From Chlorobiota bacterium (GTDB lineage: Bacteria; Bacteroidota; Bacteroidia; Bacteroidales; JAADJA01), in contig JAUVIX010000052.1 of assembly GCA_030592565.1 (NCBI GenBank), positions 1 to 14,161 on the forward strand: 14,161 nt of DNA, given 5' to 3'. Below are positions 7,838-14,161 of the stretch, piece by piece. Position 1 is the stretch's first letter. Each line of letters opens with the position of its first letter. The notes beneath the pieces were generated by a model. That model made no database searches. It saw only the letters and a list, made by a program, of their open reading frames with translations, and had not been told where the DNA came from. The position numbers and the translations under genes are program-made.

Positions 7838-7860
7838 GGCAGCAAACAAATAATGCTGCC
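7838..7860. terminator. Hairpin between convergent genes, possible bidirectional terminator
   Basis: GGCAGCA (7838-7844) and TGCTGCC (7854-7860) form a perfect 7-bp stem with a 9-nt A-rich loop. It sits 37 bp beyond the end of pyrD (- strand) and 142 bp beyond the + strand regulator gene. The flanks are AT-rich, but neither side has a clean T run, so termination is plausible rather than shown. Confidence 0.4.
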
Positions 7861-7897
7861 AATTATTAGAAAGATTAAAAAAATAATTATTGTTTTA

Positions 7898-8809
7898 CTA
7901 TCCTTCCATAGCACCAATCAGCTCATTAGCAGAATTAAAATGATGTCTTTCAAGATAGTCTTCTATTCCATTTATGATTTTAACTGAAACCTGAGGATCA
8001 ATAAAATTGGCAGTTCCAACCTGGATGGCGGAAGCTCCGGCAAGCATAAATTCAATGGCATCAGTGGCATTCATAATTCCTCCTATACCAAAAATTGGAA
8101 TCTTAACAGCGTTATAGACCTGCCAAACCATTCTCAGGGCAACAGGTTTAATAGCAGGGCCTGATAAGCCACCTGTTACAGTCGATAAAACCGACTTTCG
8201 TTTCTCAGCATCAACAGCAATTCCAAGGAGCGTGTTTATCAGAGAAACAGAATCGGCTCCGGCTCCCTCAACTCCTTTAGCAATCTCCGTAATATCAGTA
8301 ACATTTGGAGAGAGCTTAACAATCAACATTTTATTGTAAACTTCTCTGACTGCTTTTGTTACAGCTATTGCTGATGGACAGCTTGTCCCGAAAAGCATCC
8401 CACCGGCTTTCACATTTGGGCAGGAGATATTCAATTCTAAAGCAGGAATTGAGTCTATTTCATTTAGCTTTTCGGCAACCTCAATATAATCCTCAACTGT
8501 AGAACCGTTTATATTAGGAATGATGTGAGTATCTAAATGCTTGATGCGGGGATATATATTATCAATAAAATGATCAACGCCCTTATTTTGTAGTCCGACA
8601 GCATTAAGCATACCAGAAGCTGTTTCGGCCATCCGTGGGTAGTCATTGCCTTCTCTCGGCTCGAGAGTCATTCCCTTAACGAACATTCCACCAAGCAGAT
8701 TAAGATCGAAAAAATCATCAAACTCCTCGCCGTTCCCAAATGTCCCCGATGCAGTTGTCACGGGGTTCTTAAACTCAAGTCCGCTGATATTTATCCTCAG
8801 ATCTCCCAT
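7898..8809 (-). CDS. pyrD: Dihydroorotate dehydrogenase, class 1B catalytic subunit
   Basis: This 303-residue FMN TIM-barrel enzyme oxidises dihydroorotate to orotate in pyrimidine synthesis. The class 1B type passes electrons to NAD+ through PyrK. N-terminal [13 protein letters not shown] (18-30) and [13 protein letters not shown] (43-55) hold FMN and substrate contacts, including the family lysine at 45. [12 protein letters not shown] (126-137) contains the catalytic base Cys130, which marks class 1 rather than the membrane class 2 enzyme, where it is Ser. FGIGGI near 245 and the AIQVGTA stretch form the phosphate site. The start overlaps the end of pyrK by 13 nt, typical of translational coupling in a heterotetramer. 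The ATG giving [13 protein letters not shown] matches the family N-terminus. Confidence 0.97.
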   Translation of the reverse strand: MGDLRINISGLEFKNPVTTASGTFGNGEEFDDFFDLNLLGGMFVKGMTLEPREGNDYPRMAETASGMLNAVGLQNKGVDHFIDNIYPRIKHLDTHIIPNINGSTVEDYIEVAEKLNEIDSIPALELNISCPNVKAGGMLFGTSCPSAIAVTKAVREVYNKMLIVKLSPNVTDITEIAKGVEGAGADSVSLINTLLGIAVDAEKRKSVLSTVTGGLSGPAIKPVALRMVWQVYNAVKIPIFGIGGIMNATDAIEFMLAGASAIQVGTANFIDPQVSVKIINGIEDYLERHHFNSANELIGAMEG

Positions 8810-9576
8810 TTCAGATAATTTATGTTAAACACAGGGCCTTCCTTACAAACACGCTTATTCCCTTCTACCGTTTCCGTTATACAGCAAAGACATGCGCCAA
8901 ATCCACAAGCCATCATATTCTCAAGAGAGACCTCACAATCAATTTCATTTTGCTTTGAAATTCTCCCAACCGCTTTCATCATAGCATCAGGGCCGCAGGA
9001 ATAGATTCTATCGAAGGGAAGATTTTCAGATTTGAAAACCGAATGGTCAGTAACAAAACCCTTCTCCCCCATCGAACCATCTTCAGTAGTGGAAAGCACC
9101 TCTCCAAACTCCGAGAAAAGAGCAGTCAGCAAAATATCCTTTTTGCTCTTTCCTCCAATCAGGAATGTTACATCATTACTATTTACCTTAAGAATTCTGC
9201 CAAGCTGCACAAAAGGGGCTATTCCTGAACCTCCTCCAACAATCAAAACCCTCTTTCCAGGTTCTGGCAGAGAAAATGAATTCCCCAGGGGATATATCAG
9301 GCTTACTTTGTCGCCTCGCCTTATCTCTCCAAGTTTCTTTGTTCCCTTTCCAATTATTTTTATTAAAAAACTGATTATCCGATTCTCATAATCAACATCA
9401 AGAATTGAAAAGGGACGACGAAGGAAGACATCAGAACTATTTTCTATTTGTATTTCGGCAAAATTCCCAGGCAAAACCGCAGGTATTTCAACAGGTGACC
9501 TGAGGCTGATAATGTAACTGTCGCTGACAGGGAAGCGCACTTCAATAACTTCATGATCTTTTATGATTTTTGCCAT
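8797..9576 (-). CDS. pyrK: Dihydroorotate dehydrogenase electron transfer subunit
   Basis: This 259-residue FAD/[2Fe-2S] subunit passes electrons from the FMN of PyrD to NAD+. The ferredoxin-reductase-like FAD domain shows RRPFSI (53-58). The NAD-binding domain shows [11 protein letters not shown] (112-122) and YSCGP (192-196). The cluster ligands are seen near the C-terminus as C224, C229, C232 and C244, in the C-x4-C-x2-C-x11-C arrangement expected for PyrK. An extra Cys231 sits inside this motif. Length is normal for the family. The ATG at 9576 gives [15 protein letters not shown]. The gene lies 55 bp after the DUF5606 gene and overlaps pyrD, so these are probably one transcript. Confidence 0.96.
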   Translation of the reverse strand: MAKIIKDHEVIEVRFPVSDSYIISLRSPVEIPAVLPGNFAEIQIENSSDVFLRRPFSILDVDYENRIISFLIKIIGKGTKKLGEIRRGDKVSLIYPLGNSFSLPEPGKRVLIVGGGSGIAPFVQLGRILKVNSNDVTFLIGGKSKKDILLTALFSEFGEVLSTTEDGSMGEKGFVTDHSVFKSENLPFDRIYSCGPDAMMKAVGRISKQNEIDCEVSLENMMACGFGACLCCITETVEGNKRVCKEGPVFNINYLKWEI

Positions 9577-9631
9577 TACTATAAAATTACAAATAATAAA
9601 AAAACAAAAAACAAATAAATTATTCCTCTTT

Positions 9632-10102
9632 TTAAGAATCTTCTTTATCTCCGATTACTGTATCTTCTTTTGAAGCTTTTTCATCAACTTCCTCGTCAGC
9701 AGGCTTATCTTCTTCCTCTTCAAACTCAAGCAGATTATGTTCCTGCAAGAGATTATACCACTGAATAACTTTCTTTATATCTGAAGCATAAACATTTTCC
9801 TCATCATAGTTAGGAACAGCCTCAATAAAAAACGCTTTCAGCTCTTTGCCATCCGATTTATGTGAAATTGCTATCTCTCCATTCTGTTTGTCGAATATCT
9901 TCTTCAAAATATCCTTAAGAGGAAGATCTTCATCCGTAGTAAAAATACTGATCTCCTCCAGAGAACTAATACGCTCATGACTGAAAGCCGTAAGCCTTTT
10001 ACCATCAAGAAGTGATTCAACAACTAATCCGTTTTTTGTCTGTGCCAGCATTTTATATAACCCCGGCCTACCTGTAATCGCTAATATCTTACTTAATTCC
10101 AT
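9632..10102 (-). CDS. DUF5606-family protein
   Basis: This 156-residue soluble protein has the look of the Bacteroidota DUF5606 family. It opens MELSKILAITGRPGLYKMLA, continues NGLVVESLLDGKR and AFSHERISSLEEISIFT (a small SH3-like beta domain in the first 50-60 residues), and has a helical middle with VIQWYNLLQEHNLL near 113-126. The last 30 residues are a highly acidic, probably disordered tail (EFEEEEDKPADEEVDEK). No catalytic motif is visible and its role is unknown. It sits between purB and pyrK on the same strand, with about 55-bp gaps on each side, and has its own promoter-like pair upstream. The family call rests on the N-terminal pattern recalled from memory. Confidence 0.8.
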   Translation of the reverse strand: MELSKILAITGRPGLYKMLAQTKNGLVVESLLDGKRLTAFSHERISSLEEISIFTTDEDLPLKDILKKIFDKQNGEIAISHKSDGKELKAFFIEAVPNYDEENVYASDIKKVIQWYNLLQEHNLLEFEEEEDKPADEEVDEKASKEDTVIGDKEDS

Positions 10103-10125
10103 CTTACCTTAATATAATTTGTGCG

Positions 10126-10155
10126 CAAAAATAACTATTAAACAACACTTGTCAA
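10126..10155 (-). promoter_or_regulatory. Bacteroidota-type promoter of the DUF5606-pyrK-pyrD unit
   Basis: On the - strand, TTG at 10155-10153 is followed after exactly 19 nt by TATTTTTG (10133-10126), a perfect match to TAnnTTTG. Both motif and spacing fit the sigma-ABfr consensus (TTTG, 19-21 nt, TAnnTTTG). It fills the 53-bp gap between purB and the DUF5606 gene, starting right at the purB stop, so this unit can probably be transcribed separately from purB. Confidence 0.6.
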
Positions 10156-11505
10156 TTAAAACTTAATAACACCCGTATAATTTTCCGGCGAAAGTCTCTT
10201 CAACTCAATCTTTATCTCGTCAGAAATCTTCAATTTATCAATAAATTTATGAATTGCATCTTTGTCAATTTTTTCATTCTTTCTTGTCAGCTCCTTAAGT
10301 TTTTCATAAGGCTTCGGGAAGCCCTCCCTACGAAGAATTGTCTGTATGGCCTCGCCAACAACAGCCCAGTTATCCTCCAAATCCTGCTTTATCCTGTCTT
10401 CATTCAAAATCAGCTTATTCAAACCTTTCATCAACGATTTATAAGCAAGTAAAGAGTGAGCAACAGGCACCCCAACATTTCTGGAAACTGTGGAATCAGT
10501 CAGGTCGCGCTGCAAGCGCGATACAGGCAACTTCTCAGCCATAAAACCAAACAATGCATTGGCAACTCCAAAATTACCTTCTGCATTTTCAAAATCTATG
10601 GGGTTCACCTTATGAGGCATTGTTGACGAACCCACCTCTCCCTCTTTGATCTTTTGCTTGAAGTAACCCATTGAAATGTAAGCCCATATATCACGCGACA
10701 GGTCTGTAAGTATCGTATTTATCCGTCTCATTCCATCAAAATATGCAGCCATATCATCATAATGCTCAATCTGGGTTGTCACCTTTTGCCTTTCAAGTCC
10801 AATATTTTTCAGAAATTCATTTGCAAAACTCACCCAGTCAATTTCAGGATATGCAGCAAAATGTGCATTAAAGTTTCCGGTAGCCCCTCCAAATTTTGCA
10901 GAAAACGGAACTGCATTCAGCAATTTAATCTGCCGCTTAAGCCTTTCAACAAAAACATAGATTTCTTTACCAAGTGTCGTGGGTGAAGCAGGCTGTCCGT
11001 GGGTACGTGCAAGCATAGGCATATTTTTCCACTCTTTGGCCATTGCTGTCAGATTATCCACAATCTTTAAAAGTTGAGGAGTTATAACCTCATCATAAGC
11101 CAGTTTCAGAGAATATGGAACTGCCGTATTGTTAATATCCTGAGATGTAAGCCCAAAATGGATAAACTCCATAAAATCACCAAGGCCAAGCTTGTCGAAC
11201 TTCTTTTTCAGATAATACTCAACAGCTTTGACATCGTGATTGGTCACATCCTCTATTTTCTTAACCTCATCGGCATCCTCAAAAGAGAAGTCCCTGCTGA
11301 TGGCCCTTACATCCTCAATCTGATCTTTATCAAAACCCTTAAGCTGAGGAAGCGGGAGTTCAACAAGAGCAATAAAATACTCCGTCTCCATAAAAATGCG
11401 ATAATTGATGAGGGCAGCTTCCGAAAAATAGTATGCGAGCCCTTCAACTTTTTTCCTGTACCTACCGTCAACCGGCGAAATAGCACTTACTGTTGTTAGT
11501 TTCAT
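10156..11505 (-). CDS. purB: Adenylosuccinate lyase
   Basis: This 449-residue enzyme of the fumarase/aspartase superfamily catalyses two steps of purine synthesis: release of fumarate from SAICAR, and from adenylosuccinate to give AMP. The superfamily signature SSTMPHKVNP is at 293-302, with the catalytic serine in the mobile loop. TSQDINNT (120-127) and ARTHGQPASPTT (166-177, His169) supply further active-site residues. The N-terminal ISPVDGRYRKKV (9-20) is typical of the long, E. coli-like PurB subtype, and the length matches. The ATG at 11505 is the family start. There is a 53-bp gap to the DUF5606 gene and a 355-bp gap upstream with a repeat array. Confidence 0.97.
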   Translation of the reverse strand: MKLTTVSAISPVDGRYRKKVEGLAYYFSEAALINYRIFMETEYFIALVELPLPQLKGFDKDQIEDVRAISRDFSFEDADEVKKIEDVTNHDVKAVEYYLKKKFDKLGLGDFMEFIHFGLTSQDINNTAVPYSLKLAYDEVITPQLLKIVDNLTAMAKEWKNMPMLARTHGQPASPTTLGKEIYVFVERLKRQIKLLNAVPFSAKFGGATGNFNAHFAAYPEIDWVSFANEFLKNIGLERQKVTTQIEHYDDMAAYFDGMRRINTILTDLSRDIWAYISMGYFKQKIKEGEVGSSTMPHKVNPIDFENAEGNFGVANALFGFMAEKLPVSRLQRDLTDSTVSRNVGVPVAHSLLAYKSLMKGLNKLILNEDRIKQDLEDNWAVVGEAIQTILRREGFPKPYEKLKELTRKNEKIDKDAIHKFIDKLKISDEIKIELKRLSPENYTGVIKF

Positions 11506-11525
11506 AACTATAAATTTAAGTTGGT

Positions 11526-11533
11526 CAAAAGTA
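11526..11533 (-). promoter_or_regulatory. Candidate -7 element of purB
   Basis: TACTTTTG on the - strand matches TAnnTTTG exactly and ends 20 bp before the purB ATG, leaving a short leader. No clear TTG is seen 19-21 nt further upstream, so only the -7 half is supported. The same 8-mer lies at nearly the same distance before cdaA. Confidence 0.4.
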
Positions 11534-11582
11534 GAAAATATTAAATTAGATTAGGAAAAATTGTGAAAAATTAATCAAATCA

Positions 11583-11734
11583 ATCCCAAAGGGATGATAT
11601 TACTATAAAACGATACAAACCAGCATAATAATCCTGAAGGGATGGAATAATAAAGGTCAAGGGAATATGCCACCCTTTCAGGGTTTAAAACATAGGGGTA
11701 TCCTGAGTTTATAATCATTCCACTCCTTCGGAGT
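11583..11734. repeat. REP/BIME-like array of four short palindromic units
   Basis: Four 13-nt hairpins, each a 5-bp stem with a 3-nt loop, lie at 11583-11595, 11631-11643, 11672-11684 and 11722-11734. Units 1 and 2 read on the + strand: ATCCC-AAA-GGGAT and ATCCT-GAA-GGGAT. Units 3 and 4 read on the - strand: ACCCT-GAA-AGGGT and ACTCC-GAA-GGAGT. The loop is GAA in three and AAA in one. Each stem is followed by a related tail: GATAT, GGAAT, GGCAT, GGAAT. Stem positions 2, 3 and 5 differ between units while pairing is kept, with one T-G wobble. Starts are 48, 41 and 50 nt apart. Two direct units facing two inverted ones recall REP/BIME elements moved by RAYT transposases; no such transposase gene is in the window. 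Confidence 0.75.
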
Positions 11735-11860
11735 TTCAATAATTTTATTGCAACTCTTTAATTCTAATGTTTAACCCTTATGAATTCATTATTTTGTACT
11801 GTTTTAGTATTCCTGACGAATAATTCGGGGTTTAATGAAATTATCTGTAAGATTTGAAGA

Positions 11861-12649
11861 TTATGACAACTCCTCTAAAATCATATTCTTAAGATTAACA
11901 GATGATACTTTTTCGGTAATATCACCCCCGATAGAGTATGATATATTGCCGGTTTCCTCTGAAACAATAATTGAAATAGCATCCGACTGCTCTGTCAGGC
12001 CTATGGCGGATCTGTGGCGTAACCCAAAATGTGATGAAATCTCATTACTTGAAGACACAGGGAGAATACAGCGGGCAGCAACTATCTTATTATTACGAAT
12101 TATGACAGCACCATCGTGCAAAGGACTGTTTTTAAAGAAAATGTTTTCAAGCAGCGAAGCGGAAATAATGGCATCAATCCTCTCACCTGTTTCCACAAAT
12201 TGTTCAAGTCCGCTTTTTTTGGCAATGATAATAAGTGCTCCTGTTTTTGTTTCCGCCATATCACGACAAGCCTTGATTATCTCTTCTATTTCAAGCTGAA
12301 TGGTGCTTCCAACCTCAAATTTCCAGAAAAACAATCTGTGGCGCTTTTTCTTTATAAATCCAGGTGTACCAAGCATCAGCAGAAACTTTCTTATTTCAGG
12401 TTGAAAAACAACTATCAAAGCAATAAACCCAACACTAATGAAAGCACCAAAAATTTCGCTAAGCATCTCCATATCAAGAGCTACAACAAGCTTCCATAAC
12501 AAATAAAACGCAACGATACCAAAAAAGATGTTAATGGCAACCGTTCCTTTCAGAAGATTATATAAGGTATAAAGTAATAAAGCAACAAACAGGATATCAA
12601 GGACATCCAGAAACTTTATTTCTATAAATGATAATATTACAGGTAGCAT
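11861..12649 (-). CDS. cdaA: Diadenylate cyclase CdaA (membrane c-di-AMP synthase)
   Basis: This 262-residue protein condenses two ATP into the second messenger c-di-AMP. Three membrane spans are visible at about 13-30, 38-57 and 66-84, followed by a cytoplasmic DisA_N catalytic domain from about 110 to 250. The domain has both active-site motifs: LHDGAVII (DGA at 179-181) and LRHRSAIGLTE (RHR at 211-213). Size and layout match CdaA/DacA; dacA is a synonym. The ATG at 12649 gives MLPVILSFIEIKFLD, the usual short lead before the first helix. The partner genes known elsewhere (cdaR and glmM in Firmicutes; folP upstream in many Bacteroidota) are not next to it. Instead a DUF1622 gene lies 128 bp upstream. 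A -7 box right upstream suggests its own promoter. Confidence 0.96.
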   Translation of the reverse strand: MLPVILSFIEIKFLDVLDILFVALLLYTLYNLLKGTVAINIFFGIVAFYLLWKLVVALDMEMLSEIFGAFISVGFIALIVVFQPEIRKFLLMLGTPGFIKKKRHRLFFWKFEVGSTIQLEIEEIIKACRDMAETKTGALIIIAKKSGLEQFVETGERIDAIISASLLENIFFKNSPLHDGAVIIRNNKIVAARCILPVSSSNEISSHFGLRHRSAIGLTEQSDAISIIVSEETGNISYSIGGDITEKVSSVNLKNMILEELS

Positions 12650-12669
12650 ACCTTTTCAGAATAAAAATC

Positions 12670-12677
12670 CAAAAGTA
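12670..12677 (-). promoter_or_regulatory. Candidate -7 element of cdaA
   Basis: TACTTTTG on the - strand matches TAnnTTTG exactly and ends 20 bp before the cdaA ATG, the same distance as the box before purB. There is no clear -33 TTG at the standard spacing; the upstream sequence is a T-rich stretch. Confidence 0.42.
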
Positions 12678-12712
12678 TAAAAAAGATTTATAAATAAGGA
12701 AAAGGAATTACT

Positions 12713-12731
12713 AAAAAACCGATAATCAGTT
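12713..12731 (-). terminator. Weak terminator after the DUF1622 gene
   Basis: Read on the - strand, AACTGA pairs with TCGGTT (one T-G wobble) around a 3-nt loop and continues into a T run at 12718-12713. It sits about 47 bp past the DUF1622 stop codon and upstream of the cdaA promoter box. The stem is short, so confidence is low. Confidence 0.35.
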
Positions 12732-12777
12732 AATCAGACCGAGTTTAAATTACACTCCCCTATGTTATTTATTCTGT

Positions 12778-13131
12778 TCATTCTGCTTTGGTGATAGCTC
12801 TTTGCCACGGGAATCTTCCCTCAAGCTCAACTTGTAATGACATACTCAAGAATGTACGAATAAGAACAATTAATCCCAAAATGCTGACAGACTTCAATAT
12901 CGGGTTCTCAACAACCGTGGACATTATATCAGCTGCGATAAGTATTTCTAGTCCCAGAAGAATTGATTTCCCCAATGATTGACGAAGTTTAATGTAATTA
13001 TCGGCTTTCTTATTTGTGATAGATATTAAAAATCTTATAAGAGAATATAATGCACCTAAAAAGATCGTTAAAACGCCTATAAACTCTACTATTTCTGTTA
13101 TGATACCAATATAAATTTTTAAATTTCCCAT
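12778..13131 (-). CDS. DUF1622 family membrane protein
   Basis: This 117-residue integral membrane protein has about three spans at 10-36, 55-72 and 80-100. Family landmarks are LRQSLGKSILLGLEILIAAD (49-68), then LGLIVLIRTFLSMSLQVELE (85-104) and the closing GRFPW. DUF1622 proteins are common small inner-membrane proteins of unknown function, and the length is normal. The ATG at 13131 is followed by GNLKIYIGIITEIVEF, which leads straight into the first helix. The gene lies on the same strand between a CorC-like gene and cdaA, with 196-bp and 128-bp gaps, so it is probably transcribed on its own. Confidence 0.88.
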   Translation of the reverse strand: MGNLKIYIGIITEIVEFIGVLTIFLGALYSLIRFLISITNKKADNYIKLRQSLGKSILLGLEILIAADIMSTVVENPILKSVSILGLIVLIRTFLSMSLQVELEGRFPWQRAITKAE

Positions 13132-13220
13132 TTTTATAATTTACAGTTCCTATATATTTTACTTTTTTACTTGGTTGTTTATTCCAAAACAAGAATATTC
13201 TTTGTTTGGAAACGAAACAT

Positions 13221-13291
13221 CAAAAGTAGTTTTAATTTGATATTCATTATCCTGATAAGATTGTAAGCTGTAAACATTAATTCCAAATATA
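13221..13291 (-). promoter_or_regulatory. Two candidate -7 elements upstream of DUF1622
   Basis: On the - strand, TATATTTG (13291-13284) and TACTTTTG (13228-13221) both match TAnnTTTG exactly. The first has a TTG 23 nt upstream (13317-13315), slightly longer spacing than usual. The second has no clear -33 partner. Either would give a leader of roughly 80-145 nt before the ATG at 13131. The rest of the 196-bp gap shows nothing else. Confidence 0.35.
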
Positions 13292-13327
13292 TACATTTTA
13301 GGTTGCCGGCTGCTCAATTGGGTGGTG

Positions 13328-14161
13328 CTATTTTTCTGAATTATCAAGAATATTATACTTAGCTTTTCGCTCATTCCATCTTTCACGAGCATACTGTTGC
13401 ATATCTATTATCCTATCTTTCTCATCTACAATTTCTAAACCTAATACGGTCTCAATTATGTCTTCCATTGTTACAATTCCATCCATTCCACCATACTCGT
13501 CCACAATAAGTGCGATATGTTCTTTCTTTTCGAGTAAAATTTCCCATAAGTTCATAAGTGTTTGAAATTCAGGAACAATTACAATTTCTCTACAAATATC
13601 CCGAAGTTTTAAATTGGTTTCATCTTCAGCAAGTTTTTCAAATACAGATTGACGAAAAACATAACCTGTAATATTCTCAATGTTTTTTGAATAGACAGGA
13701 ATGCGTGAGTAATGAAGAAACTCCTTTTTTATAAGAAAATCTTCTAATGACATGTTTTCATCTGCTACCGTAACAACTACTCTGGGCGTCATTATTTCCG
13801 AAACTTTAACATTTTTAAGCCTAATTAAATTTTGAATAATTTTATTCTCTTTCTCCTCAAAAATACCTTCTTCTGTTCCAATTGTAGCCATTGCAGATAT
13901 TTCTTCCCTACTCACGGACAGATCACCTAAGTTTCTGGAAAACAGCTTTGTTATATAACCTGTCATTATCACTAAAGGAAAGGTAATAATTACCATTATA
14001 TTGATAATTTTTCCGGAAACCAATGCCAAACGTCTCCAATACCTTGCACCAATCGTCTTAGGAATTATCTCAGAAAAAATTAATATTAAAAGTGTAAGAA
14101 TGGCGGTAATAATACCAAAATATAATTCACCAAACATCTTTGTTGCTTGTACCCCAACCCC
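13328..14161 (-). CDS. CNNM/CorC-type membrane protein with CBS pair (5' end outside window)
   Basis: The frame is open to the right edge of the window. The Met at 14137 is internal to the DUF21 (CNNM) membrane domain, because eight further codons are readable before it and the family's first helices are missing. Numbered from that Met, residues 1-65 hold the last membrane helices with the conserved SEIIPKTIGA (22-31). EEGIFEEKENKIIQNLI and VSEIMTPRV (112-120) lead into the first CBS domain, and ALIVDEYGGMDGIVTMED (209-226) lies in the second. Such proteins are linked to Mg2+/Co2+ handling (CorB/CorC, MpfA), often still labelled hemolysins. It ends about 35 residues after the second CBS domain, so the C-terminal CorC_HlyC domain of longer members is absent. 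It is the first - strand gene read in this window. Confidence 0.9.
   Translation of the reverse strand, partial: GVGVQATKMFGELYFGIITAILTLLILIFSEIIPKTIGARYWRRLALVSGKIINIMVIITFPLVIMTGYITKLFSRNLGDLSVSREEISAMATIGTEEGIFEEKENKIIQNLIRLKNVKVSEIMTPRVVVTVADENMSLEDFLIKKEFLHYSRIPVYSKNIENITGYVFRQSVFEKLAEDETNLKLRDICREIVIVPEFQTLMNLWEILLEKKEHIALIVDEYGGMDGIVTMEDIIETVLGLEIVDEKDRIIDMQQYARERWNERKAKYNILDNSEK

Larger units (their letters stand above)
11506..11860. other. Gene-free gap between cdaA and purB
   Basis: This 355-bp gap holds the candidate -7 box of purB near its left end and the four-unit palindromic array in the middle. The stretch 11735-11860, nearest the cdaA stop, has only a small palindrome (CGAATAATTCG, 11817-11827) and no clear terminator. 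No coding frame here is convincing. Confidence 0.7.

Noticed and set aside
9032..9391. 119-codon + strand frame opposite pyrK
   Set aside because: It is antisense to the FAD/NAD domains of PyrK, is rich in Pro and Ser, has no recognisable motif and no promoter context.
11074..11499. 141-codon + strand frame opposite purB
   Set aside because: It is the antisense shadow of the N-terminal third of a well-supported purB; the sequence has no family character.
11583..11734. CRISPR array
   Set aside because: The units are only 13-nt palindromes with differing stems and mixed orientation. Spacers are irregular and there are no cas genes, so it does not fit a CRISPR.
11817..11827. CGAATAATTCG palindrome as the cdaA terminator
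   Set aside because: The stem is only 4-5 bp and no T run follows on the - strand, so termination is not supported.
11835..12299. 154-codon + strand frame opposite cdaA
   Set aside because: It is fully explained as the complement of the CdaA catalytic domain, which carries intact DGA and RHR motifs on the other strand.
13159..13296. 45-codon - strand frame between the CorC-like gene and DUF1622
   Set aside because: It lies among the promoter-like boxes of DUF1622, has no recognisable features and no overlap or spacing that suggests translation. It cannot be excluded but is not supported.
14135..14137. ATG at 14137 as the real start of the CorC-like protein
   Set aside because: The frame stays open to the window edge and the protein would begin in the middle of the DUF21 membrane domain, so the gene is simply cut by the window.

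Overview
The window is a chromosomal stretch of an AT-rich member of the Bacteroidota, most likely the Bacteroidales/Marinilabiliales side. The reasons are the protein families (a TPR/PD40 envelope protein, a DUF5606 protein, a class 1B PyrD/PyrK pair, a CdaA diadenylate cyclase), the general lack of Shine-Dalgarno sequences, and several upstream boxes matching the Bacteroidota -7 consensus TAnnTTTG. I see no phage, plasmid, transposase, CRISPR, rRNA or tRNA.

Layout. Positions 1-7695 are read on the + strand. They hold the 3' end of a large unrecognised beta-rich protein, a 930-residue secreted TPR/PD40 protein closed by a terminator, dnaN (beta clamp) with its own terminator, and a compact trio: a class IV PLP aminotransferase, a 38-residue membrane miniprotein, and a PEP synthase/PPDK regulatory kinase-phosphorylase. 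The trio is packed tightly, with a 14-nt overlap and then a 10-nt gap. Positions 7696-7897 are a convergent gap with two hairpins. From 7898 to the end every gene is on the - strand. In transcription order these are: a 5'-truncated CNNM/CorC-type CBS protein, a DUF1622 membrane protein, cdaA, a 355-bp gene-free gap, purB, a DUF5606 protein, pyrK and pyrD.

How the genes work together. purB (purines) and pyrK-pyrD (pyrimidines) form a nucleotide-biosynthesis block with the DUF5606 gene inserted. A well-spaced promoter-like pair in front of the DUF5606 gene suggests that it and pyrKD can be expressed apart from purB. CdaA, DUF1622 and CorC are all membrane proteins and may share an ion/envelope theme, but that is inference.

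Most unusual elements. Between cdaA and purB lies a short array of four 13-nt hairpin units. They share a three-base loop and a downstream tail, and their stems differ by pair-preserving changes; two units point each way. This is a REP/BIME-like element. Other points worth a second look are the 38-residue membrane ORF, the PD40 protein that ends in TPRs instead of an OmpA domain, and the unrecognised large protein upstream of it. Most of the window is ordinary housekeeping sequence.
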